Assembly: GCA_051955985.1 (NCBI GenBank)
Contig: JBQCGD010000039.1
Location: forward strand, 10,823 to 74,822
DNA length: 64,000 nucleotides
Reading direction: 5' to 3'
DNA from: DATKPA01 sp051955985
GTDB taxonomy: Bacteria > Planctomycetota > Phycisphaerae > WQYP01
The position numbers and the translations under genes are program-made. The number at the start of each line of letters is the position of its first letter. The stretch's first letter is position 1. The notes under the pieces were generated by a model that was not told where the DNA came from, ran no database searches, and worked only from the letters and a program-made list of their open reading frames with translations. Positions 24,253 through 33,200 of the stretch are shown here, in pieces.

Positions 24253-26451
24253 TCAGGGGCGGAGGAGGTACATGACGAGGAGGACGATGGCGGCGACGCC
24301 GGCGATCATGCCGACGGCGTAGCGTTGGAGGACGCCGCGTTGCGTGGGTTTGAGGGAGTAGCCGACGACCTGGGGGACGAAGGAGATGAAGAAGACGACG
24401 CCGTCGATGATGTACTTATCGAACATGGCGAAGATGAGGGCGAGGATCCAGATGGGTTTGAGGATGAGGGCGTTGTAGAGTTCGTCGAAGTACCACTTGT
24501 TGGAGAGGAAGGTGACGAGGGGGCGGAGGCGGGAGGCGACGGTGTCGGCGGCGCGGCGGTTGGCGAGGTAGAAGTAGTAAGCGAGGGCGATGCCGGTGAT
24601 GGGGAGGATGAAGCCGAGGGCGAGGAGGAGGCCTTCGCTGACGCGTTCGACGGGTTCGCTGCTCTCGATGCCGGTGTTTTCGGAGACGTGGGCGGCGGCG
24701 GTGGCGACGGTGTTGCCGACATGCTCGGCGACCTGGGCGGCGGGCGCGATGGCTTTGTTCAGGAAGGGGTGCAGCCAGTCGCCGGTCCTGGGCCAGCCGA
24801 GGTAGCCGGCGCCGATGGCGCCGATGCAGAGGACGAGGAGGGGGAGCCACATGACGGGGGGTCCGTCGTCGGGTCCGTGGGCGTCTTCATCGTGGCCGTG
24901 GGAAGCGGTTTTGGCGACGCCGACCATGTTTTCGCCGTGGGAGGCTTCTTCGTGTCCCTGCTTGGCGTGGATGGTGTCGACGCCTTCGTGGGGAACCTGG
25001 GGGCCGACGTCGAGGAGGAAGGGGGATTCTTCATGGTGGCCGGCGGTGGCGGGGAGCTGGAGGGGGCCGAAGAAGACTTTGAAGTAAGCACGGAAGGTGT
25101 AGAAAGCGGTCATGAGGGCGACGAGGAGGGCAACGAGGCCGAGGGCGAAGCCGGGGCCGTGGGTGGAGTTGATCGCACTGGAGATGATTTCGTCCTTGGA
25201 GAAGAAGCCGGAGAAGCCGGGGAAGCCGGAGAGTGCGAGGCAGCCGATGAGCGTGGTGACGGCGGTGATGGGCATGACCTTGCGGATGCCGGACATTTTG
25301 CGGATGTCGAGTTCGCCGCCCATGGCGTGCATGACCGAGCCTGCGGAGAGGAAGAGGAGGGCTTTGAAGAAGGCGTGGGTGAAGACGTGGAAGACGGCGG
25401 AGGTGGCGGCGGAGACGCCGAGGCCGAGGAACATGTAACCGAGCTGGGAGAGGGTGGAGTAGGCCCAGATGCGTTTGAGGTCATAGGTGCAGAGGGCGAT
25501 GGAGGCGGCCATGAAGGCGGTGAAGCAGCCGACGCAGGCGACGATGTCGAGGGCGGTGAAGTGGAAGGTGTTGCCGAAGAGGGTCCATTGGAAGAAGTTG
25601 TCGGGGCCCATGGTGAAAAGGGGCATGGTGCGGGCGATGAGGTAGATGCCGGCGGTGACCATGGTGGCGGCGTGGATGAGTGCGGAGACGGGGGTGGGGC
25701 CTTCCATGGCGTCGGGAAGCCAGACGTGGAGGGGGAACTGGGCAGACTTGCCGAAGGCGCCGAGCATGAGGCAGAGGGGGATGTAGCGGAGGACGGGCAT
25801 GAGGTTGCTCATGCGCTGGGTGTCATGGAGCTGGGCGAAGATGGCGGAGAATTCGAGGGTGCCGAAGTATTTGTAGATGAGGAAGATGCCGATGAGGAGG
25901 CCGAAGTCGCCGACGCGGTTGGTGATGAAGGCTTTTTTGGCGGCGGCGACGGCGGAGGGGCGGGGGTAGTAGTAGCCGATGAGGAGGTAGGAGGCGAGGC
26001 CGACGCCTTCCCATCCGATGAAGAGGACGAGGAGGTTGTTTCCCATGACGAGGGTGGTCATGAAGAAGACGAAGATGGAGAGGAAGGCGAAGAAGCGGAA
26101 GTAACCGTAGTCGCCCTTCATGTAGCCGACGGCGTAGATGAAGATGAGGAGGCCGATGCCGGTGACGAAAGTGAGGTAGAGGGCGGTGAGCTGGTCGATG
26201 GTGTAGGCGGCGTTGATATGGAAGTTGCCGGCGGTGAACCAGTCGAAGAGGGAGACGTTGCGGATGGGATCGGCGCCGGTGGAGAGGCCGATGAGGAGGG
26301 AGAGCGCGAGGATGAAGGAGAAGATCATGGCGAGGATGGCGGGGACGTGGGCGTAGGGCTTGATTTTGTAGCCGACGAGGCCGATGAGGGCGCAGGCGAT
26401 GAGGGGGGCGAGGGGGATGAGCCAGGCGTTGTGGGCGGCGTATTGGAACAC
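24253..26451 (-). CDS. nuoL: NADH-quinone oxidoreductase subunit L
   Basis: Antiporter-like subunit of complex I with the long lateral helix, 732 aa, longer than the usual 610-670 because of a hydrophilic His/Asp/Glu-rich insertion near residues 470-540 (GHHEESP, GHEEASHGENM, SHGHDEDAHGPDD). Core blocks are intact: FFMTTLVMGNNLLVLFIGWEGVGLASYLLIG, FAFGKSAQFPLHVWLPDAMEGPTPVSALIHAATMV-type region and YSTLSQLGYMFLGLG. GTG 26451 has GGAG 6 bases upstream. It follows nuoK after 121 bp of tandem repeat. The charged insertion could be a metal-binding loop; that is inference. Confidence 0.94.
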   Translation of the reverse strand: MFQYAAHNAWLIPLAPLIACALIGLVGYKIKPYAHVPAILAMIFSFILALSLLIGLSTGADPIRNVSLFDWFTAGNFHINAAYTIDQLTALYLTFVTGIGLLIFIYAVGYMKGDYGYFRFFAFLSIFVFFMTTLVMGNNLLVLFIGWEGVGLASYLLIGYYYPRPSAVAAAKKAFITNRVGDFGLLIGIFLIYKYFGTLEFSAIFAQLHDTQRMSNLMPVLRYIPLCLMLGAFGKSAQFPLHVWLPDAMEGPTPVSALIHAATMVTAGIYLIARTMPLFTMGPDNFFQWTLFGNTFHFTALDIVACVGCFTAFMAASIALCTYDLKRIWAYSTLSQLGYMFLGLGVSAATSAVFHVFTHAFFKALLFLSAGSVMHAMGGELDIRKMSGIRKVMPITAVTTLIGCLALSGFPGFSGFFSKDEIISSAINSTHGPGFALGLVALLVALMTAFYTFRAYFKVFFGPLQLPATAGHHEESPFLLDVGPQVPHEGVDTIHAKQGHEEASHGENMVGVAKTASHGHDEDAHGPDDGPPVMWLPLLVLCIGAIGAGYLGWPRTGDWLHPFLNKAIAPAAQVAEHVGNTVATAAAHVSENTGIESSEPVERVSEGLLLALGFILPITGIALAYYFYLANRRAADTVASRLRPLVTFLSNKWYFDELYNALILKPIWILALIFAMFDKYIIDGVVFFISFVPQVVGYSLKPTQRGVLQRYAVGMIAGVAAIVLLVMYLLRP

Positions 26452-26470
26452 GAAGGACTCCGTGGGGTTT

Positions 26471-26569
26471 GTTAAATGGTTAAATGGTTAAGTAGTTAAG
26501 TAGGGTGGGCATATCAGATTTTTCTCGCATAACGTACTTAACCATTTAACCACTTAACTACTTAACCGT
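26471..26569. repeat. TTAAGTGG-type octamer repeats in inverted arrangement
   Basis: The gap between nuoK and nuoL holds about four 8-base units TTAAATGG/TTAAGTAG (26471-26503) and, after 28 bp, about four units of the reverse complement type ACTTAACC (26532-26568). Together they can form a long cruciform or hairpin. The same octamer occurs in one orientation at 48112-48135. Confidence 0.75.
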
Positions 26570-26572
26570 CTG

Positions 26573-26881
26573 TTAGCCTTGCATTTCTGACCATTCGTCC
26601 GCGTTCAGCGTCGCACGCTTCCGGAATAACAGCACGACCAACCCAAGCGCCAGCGACGCTTCGGCGGCGGCGATGGTGAGCATGAAGATGACGAAGGACT
26701 GGCCGGAGGGGTTCATGTGGTAGCGGGAGAAGGCGATGAGGTTGATGCCGACGCCCTGGAACATGAGTTCGGTGCAGAGGAACATGATGATCATGTTGCG
26801 GCGGGCGAGGAAGCCGACGAGGCCGATGACGAAGAGGATCGCGCCCAGGGCGAGGTAGTGATAGAGTTCGATCTGGCTCAT
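26573..26881 (-). CDS. nuoK: NADH-quinone oxidoreductase subunit K
   Basis: Small membrane subunit of complex I, 102 aa, three helices. LYHYLALGAILFVIGLVGFLARRN, then MFLCTELMFQGVGINLIAFSR with the conserved membrane Glu, then EASLALGLVVLLFRKR with the second. GGAGG lies 5 bases before ATG 26881. The upstream nuoJ stop is 28 bp away. Confidence 0.95.
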   Translation of the reverse strand: MSQIELYHYLALGAILFVIGLVGFLARRNMIIMFLCTELMFQGVGINLIAFSRYHMNPSGQSFVIFMLTIAAAEASLALGLVVLLFRKRATLNADEWSEMQG

Positions 26882-26909
26882 GAGGCCTCCGGGGCGGTTG
26901 GGGGGGGGG

Positions 26910-27758
26910 CTACTCGGCGGGGATCTGGCCGGTGCCGAGGATATCGATGGCCTGGTTCTTGCGGGCGATGACGACGGCGCCGACGAGGGCGATGGTGAGG
27001 AGGACGCCGGCGAGTTCGAGGGAGAGGGCGTAGTGGGAATAAAGGTCAGCGCCGAGGACCTGGACGTTCGAGGGGGTGACGGGTTCGGGGGCGGCGGTGG
27101 CGGCGGGAAGGGTGGTGGGCGGGATGGAGAGGTCTTCGCCGTGGGGACCGACGCCGAGGCTGGCTGCCATGAGGGGATCGGGGTGGCGGGAGGCCTCGGC
27201 GATGGTGCGGCCGTTGGTGGGGAGGAGGACCTGGAGGACGGTGCCGAGGAGGACGAAGGAGACGAGGACGCTGGCGAAGGGTTCGGCGGCGTGGCGGTCG
27301 TAGATGGGGGGTGCTTCGCCGGAGCCCTGGCTGGCGAGCATGATGACGAAGACGTAGGTGACGAGGATGGCGCCGGCGTAGATGATGATGAGGACGATGG
27401 CCATAAACTCAGCCAGGAGCAGGACAAAGATGCCGGCGCCGGCGAGGGTCACGAGGACGAAATAGAGGGCGGCGTAGACAGGTTTGGGCTGGCAGACGAC
27501 GCCGACGGAGCCGGCGATCATGATGGCGGCGAAGAGGTAGAAGTAGACGGGGGGCGTGCCGGTGGTGGTGGTGCCGAGGGCGCCGCCGGCGGTGGTAAGG
27601 CCGGTGGTGGCGATGTGGACCATATAGAGGAAGAAGCCGGCAAGTGCCATCACGGAGAGGAGCACGCCGAGGCGGGCGATTGGCGCGCGTTCGCGCGGCA
27701 TCATGAGGTAAAGACCTATCGCGCCGAGGGCGGTGGCTGCCAGGAGGGCATAATCCAT
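26910..27758 (-). CDS. nuoJ: NADH-quinone oxidoreductase subunit J
   Basis: Membrane subunit of complex I, 282 aa (usually 160-200). Five helices with the core FVLVTLAGAGIFVLLLAEFMAIVLIIIYAGAILVTYVFVIML. The extra length is a Pro/Ala/Thr-rich loop of about 90 residues between helices 4 and 5 (SRHPDPLMAASLG to APEPVTPSN). The frame is open to 28082, but ATG 27758 gives the normal N-terminus MDYALLAATALG; AAGGA is about 11 bases upstream. First gene of a J-K-L-N group. Confidence 0.9.
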   Translation of the reverse strand: MDYALLAATALGAIGLYLMMPRERAPIARLGVLLSVMALAGFFLYMVHIATTGLTTAGGALGTTTTGTPPVYFYLFAAIMIAGSVGVVCQPKPVYAALYFVLVTLAGAGIFVLLLAEFMAIVLIIIYAGAILVTYVFVIMLASQGSGEAPPIYDRHAAEPFASVLVSFVLLGTVLQVLLPTNGRTIAEASRHPDPLMAASLGVGPHGEDLSIPPTTLPAATAAPEPVTPSNVQVLGADLYSHYALSLELAGVLLTIALVGAVVIARKNQAIDILGTGQIPAE

Positions 27759-28111
27759 AGGAGGGCGTGTCCTTGCACAGTTGCCAGCCGGTTGATGCCG
27801 GCTCCCAAACGACGGCTTCCCGGGGCCTGGTCCGGGGTGCAGGAGCACGGCGGGCGCATGCGAAGTAGGGAAACCTCCGTCGGGGATGGAGGAAGCGCGA
27901 ATTATCGTGCAAAACGTCACAAATGCAAGGGAGGGGACCGCCTCGCAGGCTCCCTCTTTATGGATTGGGGGGTCGGCCCGGTGGGCGGGTAGGTTTGTAC
28001 CCGAGCGGGTATTAGGGGGGAGGTGCTCTACCCCTGCGGGGAGAAATCGTTTATCCTTTTCGCCTTCATTCCCGGTTGTCAAAGATTTGAATGCTAAAGG
28101 ATGGAAACGGT
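27759..28111. other. Divergent intergenic region nuoJ / kinase
   Basis: A 353-bp non-coding gap. It holds a likely nuoJ promoter (27901-27928) and short GC-rich palindromes around 27985-28040; apparent frames here lack ribosome sites. I see no RNA gene. Confidence 0.5.
27901..27928 (-). promoter_or_regulatory. Putative promoter of nuoJKLN
   Basis: Minus-strand TTGCAT (-35) and GATAAT (-10) with a 16-base spacer, about 140 bases before the nuoJ ATG. Confidence 0.4.
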
Positions 28112-29200
28112 ATGCCGCTCAACATCAAGCCCAAGGAAGCCACGCAACTCGACCTCGTTTCGCTCGGCGAATGCATGATCCGTCTTTCGCCACCGGGGCA
28201 TGGCCGCATTGAATTCGCCAACACGCTGGAAGTGTGGGTGGGCGGCGGGGAATACAACGTGGCGTATGCGTTGTCGCGGCTGGGTCTTCGGACGGGGTGG
28301 ACGAGCCGGCTGGTGGATAACCCGCTGGGGCACCTGGTCCTGAACCATGCCCGGTCGGTGGGCGTGGATGTGCAGCACGTGAACGTGGCGAAGTATGACG
28401 GCGTGGGGACGGCGGACCGAATCGGGCTGAATTTCACGGAAGTGGGGACGGGGGTGCGGGCGTCGGTGACGATGTATGACCGCGGGCATTCGGCGGCGAT
28501 GCACATGAAGCCGACGGATGTGGACTTTGATGCCCTCTTCAGCAAGCGCGGGGTGCGGTGGCTACACACCGGCGGGATCTTCACGGCCCTGTCGGACACG
28601 ACGGCGGCGACGGTGAAGGAAGCGCTGGTGAAGGCGAAATCGAACGGGACGATCACGTCGTATGACCTGAACTTCCGCTCGAAGTTGTGGAGCGCCCAGA
28701 AGGCGCAGGCGGTGACGAAGGACCTGATCCAGTACGTGGACTGCCTCATCGGGAACGAAGAGGACTTCCAGAAGGTGCTGGGCTTCGAGGTGGAAGGGGT
28801 GGATGAAGAGAACCTGGGGGCGCTGGACACGTCGGCGTACAAGAAGATGGTGGAGAAGGTGGTGACGAAGTACCCGAACATCCGCGTGGTCGGGACGACG
28901 CTGCGGGAAGTGAAGTCGGGGCTGATCAACAACTGGTCGGCGATCCTGTGGCATGATGGGAAGTTTTATGAATCGCGGCTGTTCAAGGACCTGGAGATTG
29001 AGGACCGCGTGGGCGGCGGGGACGGGTTTGCGTCGGGGTTTGCGTACGGGTTCCTGACGGGGATGTCGCCGGAGGAATGCGTGAACCTGGGTGCGGCGCA
29101 TGGGGCGTTGCTGCAGACGACGCGTGGGGATACGAGCCAGATCACGAAGGAAGAGCTCCTTCACGTGTTCAAGGGCGGGAGTGCGCGGATCAAGCGGTGA
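28112..29200 (+). CDS. PfkB family carbohydrate kinase
   Basis: Ribokinase/PfkB-fold sugar kinase of 362 aa, closest in pattern to 2-keto-3-deoxygluconate kinases. N-terminal LDLVSLGECMIRLSPPG and WVGGGEYNVAYALSRLG form the sugar-binding part; EDRVGGGDGFASGFAYG (about residues 299-315) holds the catalytic Asp and anion hole. ATG 28112 is preferred over 28091 because AAAGGA stands 10 bases before it. Its transcript ends at the strong intrinsic terminator at 29233. Substrate specificity cannot be read with certainty. Confidence 0.87.
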   Translation: MPLNIKPKEATQLDLVSLGECMIRLSPPGHGRIEFANTLEVWVGGGEYNVAYALSRLGLRTGWTSRLVDNPLGHLVLNHARSVGVDVQHVNVAKYDGVGTADRIGLNFTEVGTGVRASVTMYDRGHSAAMHMKPTDVDFDALFSKRGVRWLHTGGIFTALSDTTAATVKEALVKAKSNGTITSYDLNFRSKLWSAQKAQAVTKDLIQYVDCLIGNEEDFQKVLGFEVEGVDEENLGALDTSAYKKMVEKVVTKYPNIRVVGTTLREVKSGLINNWSAILWHDGKFYESRLFKDLEIEDRVGGGDGFASGFAYGFLTGMSPEECVNLGAAHGALLQTTRGDTSQITKEELLHVFKGGSARIKR

Positions 29201-29232
29201 TATCGGATCCAAGCATGACAGCAGAATTGCAG

Positions 29233-29258
29233 AGCCCCGGAGAAATCCGGGGCTTTTC
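29233..29258 (+). terminator. Intrinsic terminator after the sugar kinase
   Basis: AGCCCCGGA and TCCGGGGCT form a perfect 9-bp stem around the GAAA tetraloop, followed by TTTT. It is the only textbook Rho-independent terminator I see in the window. Confidence 0.9.
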
Positions 29259-29260
29259 GT

Positions 29261-29290
29261 TTGGTATGGCTGGTCGATGGCCGATACAAT
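29261..29290 (+). promoter_or_regulatory. Promoter of the toxin-antitoxin operon
   Basis: TTGGTA (-35) and TACAAT (-10, 29285-29290) with an 18-base spacer. The -10 box directly abuts the palindrome at 29291. Confidence 0.5.
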
Positions 29291-29303
29291 CTAGTCAGAC
29301 TAG
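29291..29303. promoter_or_regulatory. Palindromic operator of the toxin-antitoxin operon
   Basis: CTAGTC-A-GACTAG is a perfect 6-bp inverted repeat placed over the expected transcript start and followed by an extra half-site (TAGTCAG). Phd-type antitoxins repress their own operon by binding such palindromes. AGGAG follows at 29306-29310. Confidence 0.55.
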
Positions 29304-29316
29304 TCAGGAGAACTGG

Positions 29317-29688
29317 ATGGAAGGCAAATTCCGGAAGAAGCAGGGCGGCCGCAAGGGGTTACCGGAGGCCAAGGATTCGGGGCTGGCGGGCGAGCCGGCG
29401 CGATTTGGCGGGGGGCGTCCGCTGAAGCGCTGGCAGCTGCAGGAGGCGAAGGCGAAGTTTTCGGAGGTATTTGATCGCGCGGTGAAGGAAGGGCCGCAGG
29501 TGGTGACCCGGAGGAACAAGGAGGCGGTGGTCATTTTGCCGGAGGCGGAATTCCGGAAGTTGACGCAGATGCCGCGCGGGGGAGAGCCGAATTTGCTGGC
29601 GGTGCTACTGCAATGTCCGAAGGGGCCGGACCTGGAGATACACCGGGACGAGGGGACGGTTCTCGATCTTCCGCCTGTGTTTGAATGA
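29317..29688 (+). CDS. Phd/YefM-family antitoxin
   Basis: DNA-binding antitoxin of 123 aa. The Phd core lies at residues 35-85: WQLQEAKAKFSEVFDRAVKEGPQVVTRRNKEAVVILPEAEF, the usual pattern of a beta-alpha dimer unit. The first 34 residues are a basic Gly/Lys/Arg-rich extension that is not standard. The C-terminal 40 residues should wrap the toxin. ATG 29317 follows AGGAG at 6 bases. Its stop overlaps the toxin start (ATGA). It is expected to neutralise the PIN toxin and to repress the operon at 29291. Confidence 0.88.
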   Translation: MEGKFRKKQGGRKGLPEAKDSGLAGEPARFGGGRPLKRWQLQEAKAKFSEVFDRAVKEGPQVVTRRNKEAVVILPEAEFRKLTQMPRGGEPNLLAVLLQCPKGPDLEIHRDEGTVLDLPPVFE

Positions 29689-30110
29689 GCGTCATGTTTC
29701 TTCTCGACACGTGCGCCCTTTCAGAACTCGTTTCAAAGCATGCGAATCCGCATGCGGTGGAGATGATCACTTCGATTCCGGACGACGAGTGGTTTCTGGC
29801 GGCGGCTTCTGTGGGGGAGATTCGCCGGGGCATCGATGAATCGGCAGAAGGGGCACGACGGGACTTCCTGGAGGGGTGGTTTCGGGAGCACGTCGTGGGG
29901 CTTTATCTTCCGAAGATCATCGCGTTTGGCGTCGAGGAAGCAAAGGAGTGGGGAACTCTGCTGGCAACGCTACGGCGCAAGCGTCATCCCGTGAGCTTGC
30001 CGGACTCGCTGATTGCGGCCACGGCGCTGGTGCATGGGCTGACGGTGGTGACGCGCAATGTAAAGGACTTTGCGCCATCGGGCGTGAAGGTTTCGAATCC
30101 CTGGCGGTGA
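29685..30110 (+). CDS. PIN-domain toxin (VapC/FitB-like)
   Basis: Putative Mg-dependent endoribonuclease of 141 aa. The PIN acidic residues are in place: Asp8 in FLLDTCALSEL, Glu in VGEIRRG (about 45), Asp in LPDSLIAATAL (about 106) and the final Asp in VTRNVKDF. It is translationally coupled to the Phd-type antitoxin by an ATGA overlap. The pairing of a Phd/YefM antitoxin with a PIN toxin is common. Target RNA unknown. Confidence 0.9.
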   Translation: MSVMFLLDTCALSELVSKHANPHAVEMITSIPDDEWFLAAASVGEIRRGIDESAEGARRDFLEGWFREHVVGLYLPKIIAFGVEEAKEWGTLLATLRRKRHPVSLPDSLIAATALVHGLTVVTRNVKDFAPSGVKVSNPWR

Positions 30111-30172
30111 GCATCGTTATCGGGCATTGGCCGGAATGTGCAAGGTTTGGGGCGAAAAAGACAAATGGGGGG

Positions 30173-30186
30173 CTATCGGTCGATAG
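30173..30186. promoter_or_regulatory. Palindrome upstream of the giant secreted protein gene
   Basis: CTATCG-GT-CGATAG is a perfect inverted repeat 91 bases before the ATG at 30277, just upstream of an AT-rich block containing TATATT (30198-30203). It is a candidate operator or promoter element. Confidence 0.35.
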
Positions 30187-30276
30187 TGAACAACATTTAT
30201 ATTTTGAAATGCGGTGAAGCGTGGCCGATGTGGGCAGGTTTGGATTTGTGGTGGTCACCGCCGGAGGAGAAAATAG

Positions 30277-33200
30277 ATGGGTTTGCATTCCACACGCGCG
30301 TCGGCGCTGGCATTGTCGTTGAGCGTCGGGGTTGCTGCCGGCACTGCTTTTGGCGCGCCGGAGGCGTTTTTGGGGGCGCAGGGATTTGGGGCGGAGGCTT
30401 CCGGCGGGCGGGCGGGGAGCATTTATGTGGTGACGAACCTGAATGATTCAGGGGCGGGGTCGTTTCGGGATGCGGTGTCGGCGTCGAACCGGATCGTCGT
30501 GTTTGCCGTCAGCGGGCAGATCAACCTGCAGTCGGCGGTGAGCGCGAAGTCGAATTTGACGATCCTGGGGCAGACGGCGCCGGGGCAGGGGATTGCGATC
30601 CAGGGGCGGGAGGTGTCGTTCGACAAGCAGAGCAACGACATTGTCCAGTACATGCGGTTCCGGGAGGGGAGCGTCGATCCGAACGAAAAAGCGAGCATCA
30701 ACCTGGGGAGCACGACGAACGTGATCCTGGATCACGTGTCGGTGGAGTACGCGCAGTACGACAACATCGACGCGGTGGGGACGAACGGGGTGGCGAACCT
30801 CACGCTGCAGAACTGCATCCTGGCGAACCCGATCAAGGCGCAGCAGTTCAACATGCACACGGAGGGGACGAACGTCACCTACCTGGCGAACATCTGGGCG
30901 AACGCGCACAACCGGAATCCGCTGGCGAAGTCGGACACGCAGTACATCAACAATATTGTTTACGACTACCAGGCGGGGTACACGACGGGGAATTCGGGCG
31001 GGCATTTCAATTATGACATTTTGAACAATTACTTCATTGCGGGGCCGTCGACGTCGAGCGCGAACAATGCGTGGTATCAACTGGATTCGTATCAATCGGC
31101 GTATGCGTCGGGGAACCTGCTCGATTCGAACAAGGATGGCACGCTGAACGGCTCGGCGACGACGCCGGGCGGCGTCACCGTGCTTCCGTCCGAATATTTC
31201 GCTTCCACCCGCTTCCTGCCGACGCTCTCGGCGACGGATGCCTTTTACTTCACCACGGCGCATGCCGGCGACATGTACAACAACGGCAATGGGACCTTCG
31301 GGCTGGACCAGGTGGACACCCGGGTGGTGGCGGATGTCCTTTCGAACGGGACGGCGGGGCACATCTACAACAGCGAGAACACGAGCCCGAGCGTCGGCTT
31401 CGGCACGATCCCGCAGACCACCGTGGGACCGGACACGCTCGACACGGTTCCTTTCGCGTGGCTCACGGCGCACGGCCTTTCGACGACGAACGCGGCGGAC
31501 CTGCTGAAGAAGAACGCCCTCGGCTACACGATGCTGGAACAGTATGCGTATGAAGTGTCGGATGCGTATGCGTCCAAGGCGTGGACGAATTCGGCGGGGA
31601 GCTGGGTGAGCGGGGCGTGGAGCGGCGCGGCGCCCGGGCCGTACGATCATGCGTACATCCTGGGCAACGGGGTGACGAACGGGGCGGCGACGATCTCGGG
31701 GTCGGACGCGGCGAACGCGTTCAGCCTGAACATCGGCGGGAACGGGCCGGCGGGCGGCGGCGAATCGCTGACGGTGAGCGGCGGGTCGCTGACGGTGCAA
31801 AGCGCCATCACGGTGGGCGATCAGAACAACGGGACGCTCAACATCTCCGGCGGCACCGTCTTCGCTTACAACATCCAGTTGGGGAACACCGTGCTGAACG
31901 CGGACGGCAGCGCGGGGGCCACGTACAATGGCACGCTCAACTTCACCGGCGGCACACTGCTGACGCAACAGATCGTCCAGGGCGGCGGGATGTATGGGGC
32001 GTGGAACAGCGGCGGGTCGTTCAACTGGTCCGGCAACGCGACGATCCAGGCGCTGGGCAATTTCAGCATCAGCGTGCCGACAAACCTCGGGGCGGGCGGC
32101 GGGACGTTTGATTCCGGCGGCTTCTCGGGAAGTTTTTCGGGGAACATCACCGGCAGCGGCGGGCTCACGAAGATGGGCGACGGGGTGGTGACGCTCTCGG
32201 GGAGCAACAGCTACACCGGCGGCACGGCGCTCAACGGGGGAGAAGTGATCATTGCCTCGGATGCCAACATCGGCGGGGCGAACAGCGTCCTTACGTTCAA
32301 CGGCGGCATGCTGGGGATCACCGGCACATCGATCACCAACTTCGACAGCCACGTGGTGAACTGGAGCTCGTTCAACGGCGGCTTCGATATCACCAACAAG
32401 GCGGCGACGATCGCCATCCACCAGAACATCAGCGGCGGCGGCTCGCTGACCGTTGACGGGGCGGGGACGCTCGTGCTCACGGGGACCAACACCTACACCG
32501 GCGGGACGTATCTCAACGGCGGCGAACTGAGCATCGCCTCGGACGCCAGCATCGGCGGGACCTCGAGCAAGATCACGTTCAACGGCGGGGTGCTGCAGAT
32601 CAACGGGGCGCAGCCGAACATTGATTCGCATGTCGTGAACTGGTCCACCTTCAGCGGCGGGTTTGACATCGTGAGCGCGGGCAACACGTTCACGGTGGGC
32701 AGCGCGATCGGCGGCAGCGGCAACTTCATCAAGGCGGGCGCGGGGGCCCTCGTCCTGAACAATGCCAACACGTTCACCGGCACCACAACGATTTCGGGCG
32801 GGACGCTGCGCATCGGCAACGCGCTCGCGCTGCAAAACAGCACGGTGGCGATCACGGGCGCGGGGGCGTCGCTGGATGTGAATCACCTGAACGCCACGAT
32901 CGGCGGGCTGAGTGGGAATCAGCCGCTGGATCTTGAGAACACCACGCTCACGGTCGGCAACAACGGCGGCAGCAGCACGTTCACGGGGAGCATCAGCAGC
33001 ACCGGCGGGCCGGGGAGGCTGATCAAGACCGGGGCGGGCGAACTGACCCTCGGCGGGAACAGCAGCTACGGCAACACGACGATTTCCGCGGGGGACATTC
33101 GCGCCACTTCAAATAACGCGCTGGGCAGCGGCACGGTGACGATCAACATCGTCGACGGGCTGGAACTGGCGAACGGCGTCACGTTGCCGAACAACATCGT

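Noticed and set aside
24211..26475. Very long open frame (754 codons) on the + strand opposite nuoL
   Set aside because: Its translation is low-complexity Gly/Asp/Glu, it has no ribosome site, and it mirrors the C-ending codons of the real nuoL gene on the other strand. The same holds for long frames opposite nuoN, the rhamnosidase and the MscS channel.
26471..26569. CRISPR-like array
   Set aside because: Units are 8 bp and directly adjacent, with no spacers; a simple tandem repeat pair.
30160..30215. dif-like recombination site near the skew switch
   Set aside because: The AT-rich block has a palindrome (CTATCG-GT-CGATAG), but it does not fit the two XerC/XerD arms around a 6-8 bp centre. 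I do not call a dif site in the window.
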